From Strigamia acuminata (lineage: Eukaryota > Arthropoda > Chilopoda > Geophilomorpha > Linotaeniidae), in the NCBI GenBank assembly GCA_949358305.1, contig OX442314.1, positions 12,021,060-12,085,059 on the forward strand: 64,000 nt of DNA. The letters are read 5' to 3'. Made by a program: the position numbers and the translations under genes. This document shows positions 44,838 through 54,475 of this stretch, piece by piece. Position 1 is the first letter of the stretch; each line of letters begins with the position of its first letter. The notes beneath the pieces were generated by a model. That model ran no database searches. It was not told the origin of the DNA and saw only the letters and a program-made list of their open reading frames with translations.

Positions 44838-45756
44838 ATGAGCTTTAAGTTCACTGACTAACAAAAGAAGACCAATTTTTAGTTTTCGTGCATTCAAATT
44901 CCTTTGTTTAATAACAAATTAAATCCGAATTTTCACTATTTTGAAAACTGTTACCATGTAATCGTATAGTAAATTTGAAAATCTAAAGTTCAATTTAGAT
45001 TTTGTCTCTGAATTTTCAAAACTATTTCTTCATTTCTCTAAATAATGATTAAAATCCGGCATTGTATACATTAGTTTGAGAAGTACTCAAACACCGGTGA
45101 GAAATTCTTCCCTAAAGAACTAGTTAATAATGGAAATCAATTTTCAAAATTAGAATTTCTTTAAAAAAAAATTTTAATAACATTTATATAAAAAAGAAAA
45201 AAAAAAAAAAAAAAAATTTTTTCTTATTGTAGACATTCCTCAGCAAAACTGAGCCAATATCCTGAAGATACTCATCATTTCTTCAACATTCAAAGTTGAT
45301 AATTGGCATGTTCTTTTCACAATGCCATCCTCAACAACTGGCAATTGTGGGCCTCCTGTGGTTTTTCAAGTCTGCAAAAGAGTTAGCAAGTTTTTTAATG
45401 CGGTCTTTGCAAACATCCGGGTTTTAACGCGCGCAAATAATTTCTGAAATGAATTTGTGCCAGGCGATTTGCATTGCTGTTCGAGGTAATGACTTTCTTC
45501 ATCAAGTAATATTCAGTGACTGAAGTCTGAAGAGTTTTGTTTGCTAAATTGGTTGAGGTTGAAAATGCGTCATTAAAAATGCATGTTTGCTTGCAGGTAA
45601 ATTGAGGAGGCGGTGGCTGATTAACAATTCGAGATAATTGTCATGGCAACTTTTGCCGACCAATTAATTGCATTAGAATTCACCTTTGATGAACTTATCC
45701 ACGATTCCTTTAATTTCCCATCTATGAAATGACGTGCAAGAAAAATTCTGGAGAGT
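44838..45756. other. AT-rich, no gene seen
   Basis: There is a long A run near 45190-45220. No element is recognised. Confidence 0.4.
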
Positions 45757-45766
45757 TCAAGTCCAA

Positions 45767-46020
45767 TTAGTCGTCGTTAGCCCTGCGGTCGAGTTGGACG
45801 TTGGGCCGGGGTCTGTCTTTGGTGAAGTGATGGAATTTGATGGTGGCGTTGATGATTGGGTAATTGATTGCCAATCGCTTCCCATCAGGCGACCAGTCGA
45901 CAGCTGATCGGTGATCCACTTTAAGTTAAAATGACAGCCTCCGGTCATGTTCTCGGTTATCTTATCGGATAGAAAAATTCTGTTTCTCTGAGCACATTTA
46001 TGATTGCACTTTAAATTCAC
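45767..46020 (-). pseudogene. Codon-biased coding-like fragment, possibly frameshifted
   Basis: On the minus strand, 46020 to about 45905 reads in one frame with G/C-rich third positions (DKITENMTGGCHFNLKWITD). From about 45905 a second frame carries the same bias and reads SAVDWSPDGKRLAINYPIIN and then FHHFTKDRPRPNVQLDRR to TAA at 45769-45767. The first frame also stays open but loses the bias. A frameshift, or a short exon boundary near the CAG at about 45902, would explain this. I cannot name the family. The WSPDGKRLA string resembles a beta-propeller blade, but that alone is weak. Confidence 0.35.
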
Positions 46021-46180
46021 ACTTTTTTATGGCTTCTTTGACTCTGATTTTTCGCGTCTAATTCTGTATAAATTTCTACTGGAATTTATTCGTGTAAGAA
46101 ATATATTTGTTTTTTAATTTTAATTTTTATTTTTCACATTTAAGTGGTAAGAAATAACTTCATTTTGAAACCTTTCTCCC

Positions 46181-46372
46181 CATTGGCTGAGAAATCATAT
46201 TATTAAAATTTATTCTGATTGGCTAAATAGTGACGTCATGTCAAAGGACTCTTCTGATTGGCTTAAAAAGCGCGTCAGAACAAATGTTTTTTTTCTGGTT
46301 GGCTAAAAATGAGGCTATTGCAAATGTCTTCCTCCTGATTGGATGAAAATAAGACTGGCTAAAAAAATCTGT
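46181..46372. repeat. Diverged ~40-bp tandem array of CCAAT boxes
   Basis: ATTGG-type cores (inverse CCAAT) occur at about 46192, 46218, 46257, 46298 and 46337. From the second core on they are about 40 bp apart. Four carry GATTGGCT or GGTTGGCT. A full CRE (TGACGTCA) lies at 46231-46238. It may be an NF-Y-rich regulatory block or simply an old minisatellite. Confidence 0.5.
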
Positions 46373-46464
46373 AGTAAATGATGGATTTTTAATGAAAAAG
46401 GTAAAATTAATTCCTGTATTGATAATGAAGTTCGAAAACATGAAGCAAATTTTGGAAGATTTTG

Positions 46465-46740
46465 TTCGCGCAAAATGAAGCCTTAAAGTTATTCTGCGCA
46501 GATGGTTTCCTAACTGCAGTTGATATTTAGCAGTATTATGCCTAATATTGCTAAAATAAAGTAAATAAACAGCAATACACTCATCATTAAAAGTAATTTA
46601 TAGCGTAGTACCAAAATATTGTTGTTTTATTTTCTCTGTGTGCATGCAACGAGCTTGACAATCGCCATGTTAAATGCATGCGCAGAATGTGATGCGCAGT
46701 TTGAATTTAGAATCAAGATACTTGGCGCGAACTGAAGGCT
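46465..46740. mobile_element. TA-element F copy
   Basis: Landmarks in order are TTCTGCGCAGATGGTTTCC, TTTAGCAGTATTATGCC, AAATAAACAGCAATACACTC, ACAATCGCCATG, and ATGCGCAGTTTGAATTTAG with TCAAGATACTTGGCGCG. This is nearly a full copy of the 49747-50594 family without the E insertion. Confidence 0.7.
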
Positions 46741-46934
46741 AATGTGTTTACCATGAAGTGAAAAAATCACATACATTTAGGCTGTGTCAATAGACTATCA
46801 ACTGACCATCTGCAGGGACTTGTGGGAAGTATTTGAGCTAGTGTAGACAGCTTAACCATTTCATACAACTACTGGCTTAGCACAATCTGGTTTCAACAGT
46901 TTTAAACCAGAAAACTTTGGGGTGTAAGGCGATT

Positions 46935-47866
46935 ACCGTATTTTATCGATTAAGCGCCGCGGCTCTTATTCAAACTGCCATTTTTGTCAGCAATTACAAT
47001 TTCGGTTTTTCGTTCGTTACATTTGTTTAATGTAACAAACTTATGCTATGTTCACACTTAAACAACTTTTGTACAAAACCAGCCACTTTTGTAGGAAACC
47101 TGTGTTCACACTACCAAAGGTTTTCTAGTTCTTAAAACAAGATGGCGGACCTTTCTACAACTCAAGTTGTAGAAAGGTTTTCTTAAACTTGACGTCACAA
47201 CTGCAATACACGCCCCCATTGTGTCATGTGACTGATTCTAGGAAAATCCAAAAAATAAAATGGATGCCAATTAAACTTTTAAGGCAACTTTTGGCATTAA
47301 AGTAAAGCACTTTCAAATGCATCAAAAAATTAATACAATACATCAAAAGATGGAGAATAAATCGACCTTTCTTTTAAAAAAAGAACGTATTTCTTGCCCT
47401 AATGGTTCGTGAAACACGAACGGAAATGTGTTTTGTTCGTTTCGATAGAGTGGAAATAGATCGCGCACTTTCGTTTCGACCCCAAAATTGTCAACTTTTA
47501 ATCTGGAAAAAAAATTAAAAAAATGTCGGTTTACTAAAAAAAAGTAGAAGTTTCTATCTTTAATAGATCATTAGCTACAAGCAACAATGCAAACCCCTAA
47601 CAATCTGACACTTGTACAAAACTATCCTTAAGTGTGAACAATTGATTTCAGATTTGTAGAACTTACACTTGTAGAAAATGATAAGTTCTAGAAAAGTGGT
47701 TTAAGTGTGAACATAGCATAAGTCTGAACATCACGAACGAAGCGTACATTCATCGTTCGTGAGGTTAAATACGGAAACAATACCGTACTTTTGCAAAAAT
47801 ACCGTATTCTTGGTGTCTTAGCCGCGGCTACAATTCGAGGGCGACTCTTAATCGGTAAAATACGGT
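46935..47866. mobile_element. K element (ACCGTATTTTA ends), interrupted by L element
   Basis: The ends ACCGTATTTTATCGATTAAG (46935-46954) and CTTAATCGGTAAAATACGGT (47847-47866) are inverse with one mismatch. Next to them lie GCGCCGCGGCT and the inverse-like AGCCGCGGCTAC. Further inside both arms are CGTTCGT and AACGAACG motifs. The fragment at 760-906 appears related. The target duplication is not clear. Confidence 0.75.
47041..47721. mobile_element. L element nested inside K
   Basis: TIRs TTATGCTATGTTCACACTTA (47041 onward) and its inverse ending at 47721 are identical over 23 bp. Sub-terminal GTAGAAAG/CTTTCTAC and CTAGTTCT..AGTTCTAG blocks follow. There is no transposase. It lies wholly within the K element and is therefore younger. 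Confidence 0.82.
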
Positions 47867-47869
47867 GTA

Positions 47870-48075
47870 TCAATTTTCGAAACCGGATGTGACTGTTAGT
47901 CTAGCTATAAAATTTGAAATTTCTACAAACTGGCCTATCATCAGAGGGCCAGTGGCAAACTTTAAGAGCAATTTAAGGACAGAATTGAGTAAATTTCCTA
48001 AGGACAAACGACTTTCTTCCTTCTCCAGGCGGGTAACGGCGAAAACGGTTGTGTACTTTGTGGAGTGCAAAATTT
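47870..48075. other. Opposing open frames, no gene supported
   Basis: Both strands are open for about 66-70 codons here, but neither has a domain, consensus start or neighbouring splice signals. Confidence 0.3.
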
Positions 48076-49009
48076 AAAATTTTGCCTAGTGCATGAAAAT
48101 GGCTTTTAGTAGCCATCCTAAAATATTAAAACTCTCGTTAGGACATCGCAAAGTGTTCGTAACAAGTGTCAATTTGTGTTTATATTTACTTTTTCATTTG
48201 TATAAAGAGTTTAAGCTTTTTGACTTTATTGAATCTAATACACCTACATAGTTAAAGCCGTGAAGAATGTTACTTGAAAGGATCATGGCCCTTTTAGTTG
48301 GCACTTGGCATTCCACTGATTGCTACAGACATAAAAGGGTCGAAGGGCTCAGCTGAACAAAGATGAAACTTGATGACCGAGAGGCTTAGTTTCTAAATTT
48401 TTCATGAGAAGAGAAATTTTTACTTGTGTACAAGTTTATATAAGTTTAAAATGAGTGTAAAACTGAAATTTTCATTTCATTTTATCTGAAAAGTGCTTGA
48501 AATGTCTTGTTGCTTGTTGACCAAAATGTCTTGGACAGGTTGTTAAGGGCTTTGGAGACATGACCAGAAATTGGAATGGTAAAGGAAAAAATAAAATAAA
48601 AAAATTTCTCCAATATAGTTTCGTCCCAGTGTCTATTTCGAAAAGCAGAAGATTGGGAAAAACAAAGTGATCAAACACAGCCTGAGGTAATCATCTAGCA
48701 TCTCTGCATTTCTCAGACACGTTCATGAAACTCTATGGGGTTTCTGGCTTTGAGATTTTCCATTACAGTCAAGAATATCTATCTTTTTACTAGTAGTTCA
48801 CTGCGGAATATTCACACGGAATAGAAGAAGGAATAAACGTTTTATTTGTTCCACAAATCTACTCTATTTAATTCTAATGGCAATGGTTTTAACAAATTTG
48901 AAATATGATTATATTTTGTGTTTTAAACTTTATGTTGGTTGAATTAAGTGGTTTACACATAAGAAATGGAGATATTTAGTTTTTCAAAAGTGAAAATTGA
49001 ATGAAATTA
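48076..49009. other. No gene seen
   Basis: This is AT-rich and unremarkable. Confidence 0.4.
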
Positions 49010-49164
49010 GTGTTTTATTCGTGAATATGTGGTGAATTTTGTGTTTTATTCGTGAATATGTGGTGAATTTTGTGTTTTATTCGTGAATATGTGGTGAATT
49101 TTGTGTTTTATTCGTGAATATGGGGTGAATTTTGTGTTTTATTCGTGAATATGGGGTGAATTTT
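49010..49164. repeat. 31-bp tandem repeat, 5 copies
   Basis: The unit begins GTGTTTTATTCGTGAATATG and ends TGGTGAATTTT. Copies start at 49010, 49041, 49072, 49103 and 49134. The last two share a G change (GGGGTG for GTGGTG), which shows the order of growth. Confidence 0.95.
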
Positions 49165-49429
49165 GTGTTTTTTCTTCAAAAGTAGTTGACTGTGGTGTTT
49201 TAAACTTAACCAACATACGATAAAATTCATCCTTGCAGCTGCTAAGTCAGTTTTTACTGTGGTGCAAATTTCGTGTCTTATCTACCAGGAATAAGTCATT
49301 TTAATTGAACAAAATTGCTGTCAATCAATACCGGTAAATAATTTATTTTTTATTTTTTTGATTTTCTTTGGAAATAACGCTGGTCTTAAGCTTATTCCTG
49401 TCTTAACTGTCTATCAGTGGTTTATTCAG

Positions 49430-49746
49430 TTTTCCCATCTGCAGTCGGTTCCCGGTTTCTTGATACCAAATTCAAACACTACTGGTAGGCGCATTTGTAG
49501 TCTTTTAACGTAAAATTTTACATTTAGACAGGTTTAATAAAATATAAACACGTTTACGTTACTTTATGAATGCAGCTGCTAAATTTTTGTGCACGAAAAC
49601 ATGAAAGTCTAAAATTGTTTATTGCACACAAGTGTGTAGTGCCATTACCGATTATTGTTTCTAAAAATCATGTAGCCGTCGAAAATAATGTGCACGAACA
49701 GGGATTTTTCGGTTGGATTTTGGCATCAAAATTCAAGATAAGATTA
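49430..49746. mobile_element. Partial F-type end and unassigned sequence
   Basis: TTCCCGGTTTCTTGATACCA near 49448 followed by AAATTCAAACACTAC resembles the left end of element F. The remaining DNA up to 49746 carries a short plus-strand frame without a domain. Confidence 0.4.
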
Positions 49747-50594
49747 CAGTTTGCGCCCGGTATCTTGATACTAAATTCGTACTGCGCATCCCATTCTGCG
49801 CAGACGATTTTCTAATTCCAGTTGTTATTTAGTAGTAAGTTATTAAGCCTAATATTAGGCCTAATAATGCTAAAGCTAAGGTAAATAAATAAAAATATTA
49901 GAGAGTTTGCGAGATGCATTTTTCCCTTACAGTTAAAGACTATACGGTATAAAAATAGTGTAAGGGAAAAATGATAAATTAAGTTTTTGCAGGCTGCACT
50001 TTTCTGTTATCACTACACTATTTCAGCCAACTACTGACAGTTAGTAACTTTGGGCCTAAAAACTCAATTTGTGGGCGTAAATGTGCAAATGTCTGCATAA
50101 AATTCCATTATTATGCCTATAAAGTATGGTTTTGGACCTAAAATTCAATTTTGGGCTTCACTTATCAATATCATTCAATCTATGTACCTATCACTGTGAT
50201 GTGTTTGATCGGGACAACAAAATAATCACCATTTGCAATGGGCGGAGCTAACAATATAGTGTTCTCAATTCTGATTGGCTGTGCTATATTTTAATTTAGT
50301 GTTGAAAACGATACACTAAAGATTTTTTCCTTATGATACTGTATAGCACTAAAATAGTGTATCGTGGAGCAAAATAAGGGAAAAATGCATCCCGCAAACT
50401 CTCTATCTCTATTTTGTTACTACGCTGTAAATTACTTTAATAATGAGTTTATTGCTGTTTATTTATTTCATTTTAGCATTATTAGGCTTAATATTAGGTT
50501 TAATACTGCTAAATAACAACTGGAATTAGAAAATTGTCTGCGCAGGATGGGCTGCGCAGTACAAATTTAGCTTGAAGATACCGGGCGCGAACTT
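49747..50594. mobile_element. TA-element F, full copy with long TIRs, split by element E
   Basis: The left end is CAGTTTGCGCCCGGTATCTT and the right end inverted AAGTTCGCGCCCGGTATCTT. Similarity continues inward for roughly 95 bp. TA flanks both ends (49745-49746 and 50595-50596). Element E sits in the middle at 49901-50403. Without E, it is about 343 bp. Confidence 0.8.
49901..50403. mobile_element. TA-element E, copy 2, nested in element F
   Basis: It begins GAGAGTTTGCGAGATGCATT and ends CATCCCGCAAACTCTC. TA lies at 49899-49900 and 50404-50405. It is very similar to 44346-44835 along its whole length, with small indels near 50165 and 50336. The host element F must be older. Confidence 0.9.
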
Positions 50595-50605
50595 TAGTGT
50601 GGGTT

Positions 50606-52082
50606 CAATTTAACCTAGCGGTCAGGCCACACCTTATAATGCAGCAAAAGGCTGGTTTTGCTGGCAGTCAGGTGATCATCTAGAGCCAATTGAATTGCAG
50701 CCTCAGGTGACACACAGACACGCACAGACAGATATCGATATATTTTGGTTTTTGGTTGGAGTGATTAGACTAGGTTTTATTATTATAAAAAGAAATTACC
50801 ATCATAACTGAAACCAGTACTGTCTCTTTCAATTAAAAACAGAAAATTCCTGATTATATCTGCTTCAATGAAATATTGCAACTTTATTATTGTGAATTTA
50901 AATGAATTCCAAGGGAAAAGAAGTGGGGAATTCAGAAGACCAACTAAATTTAGATGCGATGTAAACTGGAATTTTTTTAAAAACAAAAAACGTATTAGCT
51001 AGTTAAGACTTTACTTTCCCATTATCAAACTTCCTGACAGTTCAGTGTTGGCTAATGTGTGTGGTAAGTGGGTTGATTGATTCAACAAATCAAGGAGAAG
51101 TAGAAAAAAATGTGTGCTTTTAGATCGACATGAAATGTGCTTTGTCAGATCAGTCGCAGCAACTAAAACATGCCGGGTAATCAAAGACGTGAAATGTGTA
51201 CCCAAAGATCCAAACAACGAATGACACATGACTTTTGGAAGGCACCTTTCCTTTTGCAGCAACTTTGCATTTGCTACTTTACTGCTATTTACGACAGGCA
51301 ACAAAAATGCAAATGACCATTTGCAATTACCCCACTTGAAAGGCATTTAGTCAAGGAATTTAAGCTGCTCTCATTCGTTAATGTTCTTTAAAAGTCATTA
51401 AATAACATTAAAGGCATTTCTAAAATTCGTCCGAATGTTGGTTGCATTTGTATGCAGTCCAGTTGTGTGGACACAGTCGTCCAAAAGGGTATTCAAAATC
51501 CGTTTTCTACTTCCCACTAAGAATCTAAATTTTGTGTTTGGATTTAAGCTTTAAAATGTCGATCACTTGACCTCAGACTAGGCGCGTTCAATAATGAATT
51601 AACACAAGATGAGAATCCCCATGTGGTTCAAAAATGTATTTTACAACACTTAATGCATTCGAAAATGTATGGCAGTTTGCGGAATTAAAACATTCCAAGA
51701 AAAGTGCTTTATTTTGCTGACATTCTAAGTACTACTGCAAAAAGTCATGAATTGTTATTAATTTAACTGATATTTTAAATGATATTTAACAAATAAAATT
51801 ATGAAAAAGTCAAAAAATACAAACACAAAAACCAAGATCAAGAATTTTTCACGTTTTATTTTTTTCGTAATTTTATCTGTTATTGTGTCGAAGTAAATTT
51901 GATGAGCAGTTTTCTACTAAACTGAAGGTGTTCTTTCTTTTTTCAATTGAGAATTTTGCTCTACCAGTCTTAGTTTAGAAGTTAGAGTTGGAATGACCTT
52001 GAAGAAAAGGTCAGAGGTCAAATTTTTTCACATTTTTTAAATATCCTCACTTAGTTTACTAGTATTACATTTGTTTCATTCA
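50606..52082. other. No gene seen
   Basis: A minus-strand frame at 51011-51346 has no recognisable domain. GGCGCGTTCAATAATGAATT at 51579 resembles the tip of the P-family copies. Confidence 0.35.
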
Positions 52083-52310
52083 TCTCACTCAAATGGTCTT
52101 TTCGTTATTTGACTGGCTTCGTTCATTTGGGACACCCTGTATAATACAATTGAAGAAATGCGTTTTGTAAGTGCATTCATATTTGACAAATAATAGTTAT
52201 GGGTTATGCATTTCTTAATAAATTTTATAAAATGTTTTATTATATGCAGGAATGTATTTCTAAATGCATTCTTCGTGAAACCCAAAATACGTTGCAATAC
52301 AGTGCAGTAT
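52083..52310. repeat. AT-rich dispersed repeat with GGGACACCCTGTATA motif
   Basis: GGGACACCCTGTATAATACA is a string common at insect and other arthropod transposon ends. ATGCATTTC and TTTTATAAAATG motifs follow. Parts recur near 56575-56700 and 61300-61420 (GGTTAAAAAATACAT). Confidence 0.4.
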
Positions 52311-52620
52311 GATTTTGTTTCCGCGAGATGGTATTTTCGAATATAACTGTTAGTTTTACGTTGTTGTTATGTTTGAAAACGTGTGTATTGCGCGCGCTCA
52401 TGTATTGTTGTGATTTTCGAACACAGTTCGACTCGTGTACTTCATAGAGTAAACACTTCTTTTATGTTGAACCGATCCACGAGATTCTCATGTCCAAAAA
52501 ATCACCTGTCAACACGATGAAACTCCTGGCATGGCCCTTAAAGACGCTACTTTTATCGTGCCACAAGGGTCAACACAGGATTTTACACGATGTTCTCGTG
52601 CTAAATCTCGTAACACGCAG

Positions 52621-52863
52621 GAGCGGATTTATAGGTTCTTGCGAGGTTAACTAGGGGTCTCGAAATGTGTATTCTACAGTAAATGTTTACAAAATTGTAG
52701 AATTAGGGCCTCGAAGGTGTGAATTTTAGGTTATCGTAGAAGAAAGGCCCCTGAAACTATAGGGGCCCCCAAATATAAAAAAAAAATATTTTTCAAAAAA
52801 TATTTTTCAATTAGGGCCCCAAAAGAGCCTATGAGAAAGGCCCTCAGACCGTAAATCCATCTT
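52621..52863. mobile_element. J element, diverged copy
   Basis: It begins GAGCGGATTTATAGGTTCTT, has GGGCCCC-type blocks and an A/T-rich middle, and ends GACCGTAAATCC. This matches the copy at 57818-57997 in plan. Confidence 0.55.
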
Positions 52864-53376
52864 TGGGGCCCCGAAGTCACACTGGACTTAGACTACAAGT
52901 GCTTTAAATGCGCCATTCTTGCAGTTCTTGGAGAAGAAAAAATTTTTTAAATTATTTTTTTAATTAGCGCCCCAAGAATGTTCAGAGAAGGGCCCCTAGA
53001 CCAGAAAGCCTTGTTTTTTTGCACACGAAAACTCTGGTGTTGTGTTAATTCTAGTGTTTTATTTGGGCGTTGGGAATAACATTTTTGTATTAAATTTTTT
53101 TTCAATCCACTTATACCAAAGATTCCACAGGAAATAAGACGACATAATTCAGTTTCTGGTGTTAACTTCCGGTTCAATTGTCTCGAATTCACCCGAGGAA
53201 ATTGAATAAGACAAATTTCCTCTATTCAGTTGCAAATCTTTCCACTCCATTTGCTATGCCCAAAAAAAGTTGAAATGCAGCGAGCAAAACTTGAGTCAAA
53301 ACCCCTCGTTGCCAAGGTAACCAGCCTGAGATTGCACGAAAAGCGAGTCGAGGACAAACTGCGATAGACTTCCCTT
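52864..53376. other. No gene seen
   Basis: A further GGCCCCTAGACC echo of the J element lies near 52990-53003. Confidence 0.35.
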
Positions 53377-53790
53377 GTTTGACGATATTAGATAAGAAAG
53401 CAAGCAACATCTGAGTAAAACCAAATCCTCCGCCTCAGGACTGGCAATCTAGAGTGATGTGCCTCACTCACGAGAGCCCTAATATCAAGGTGAGATTGCC
53501 ACCGACACCTCTCTCGCGTGTGAAAGCAACAACGGCTTAACTTCAGTCGTCTCTCTTTTGGCTCCTCTTTATTTTCTTTTTGGCTTAAACGCCTGGATTT
53601 TTGCGAGTTGTGTAAACCGCTGCTCGTGCTCACGCGCTCTCTCTCTCTCTCTCGGTAGCGATGGAAAATGTCCACCAATCTATCGTTGAGACCAAGACGA
53701 TAGCCAGACTGGGGGTAGATGAGGAGCGAAGGAAGCTTGATGGTGATGGTGATAATGGGATGCGCCGTGCGGAGTAAACAGGGATAATGT
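53377..53790 (+). promoter_or_regulatory. GC-richer island with CT microsatellite and 38-codon ORF
   Basis: A (CT)n run at 53637-53653 is followed by GGTAGCGATGG. The ATG at 53661 opens a 38-codon frame (MENVHQSIVETKTIARLGVD onward) that is Glu/Arg/Asp-rich and ends TAA at 53775. There is no signal peptide or domain. It could be a promoter with an upstream ORF or the start of a spliced gene (a GGGGGTAGAT donor-like site lies inside). Support is limited. Confidence 0.3.
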
Positions 53791-54339
53791 GCGAGTTTGA
53801 ATTTTTGATTGAATTCGAAATCGGTTTGGAGATTAATTTTTTATGGTTGGATCGGTTGGCGTATTTAATATTCGGATGGGGTTTTGTTTTTTGGCGTTAA
53901 AATTGATTTATTTTATGGGTTTTTTAATATTTTTGTGCGTGTATATTTTTTAATCATCGTTTTTTGACAAACAAACAATTTCTAACCCATTTAATAAGAG
54001 TCCGTAATGGCAGAGAGACCGATGGTTGGACGAGTGCCAAGCAGCTTTTCTTTGTGTTCTGGACTAATTCCGCTCGAGTGAAAAAAATCTCGGTTTGTTT
54101 TCTTTCAAATTGTATTATTCTAGGTCTATCTTTCTTTTTTTTTTTTTTTTGAAAGGGTTTAAACTTTTTACACTTGTTTATTTTGTGATTCGAATCTGAC
54201 TCATTCATTCTCTTGATTAACTCTTTATTTTACTTTTTATTTACTATTGGAAAGGATGATGTTTATCCGGTAGATTTGTGAGGTTTGGATAACGTTGATT
54301 GAAAGAATTAATTAAGTGATCGTTGCAGTAGGCGCATTC
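53791..54339. other. No gene seen
   Basis: This is T-rich, with a poly-T run near 54133-54150. Confidence 0.4.
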
Positions 54340-54475
54340 GTCAAGTAATTTAGAGTAAACGGAATTTTAAACTGCTTTTCTCGGTATAGCTTGAAAAATG
54401 GCGGCCGATTTTGTCTGTTTTCAGTCGCAGTGGGCATGCGCACGACATTTAAACAACAAAACATGTTTTTTCTCT
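54340..54475 (+). repeat. P-family dispersed repeat
   Basis: Order of landmarks: AGGCGCATTCGTCAAGTAAT, AAAATGGCGGCCGATTTTGT, CTGTTTTCAGTCGCAGTGGG, CATGCGCACGACATTTAAAC, AACAAAACATG. The same order is seen at 59660-59815 and, inverted, at 2590-2780. Confidence 0.6.
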
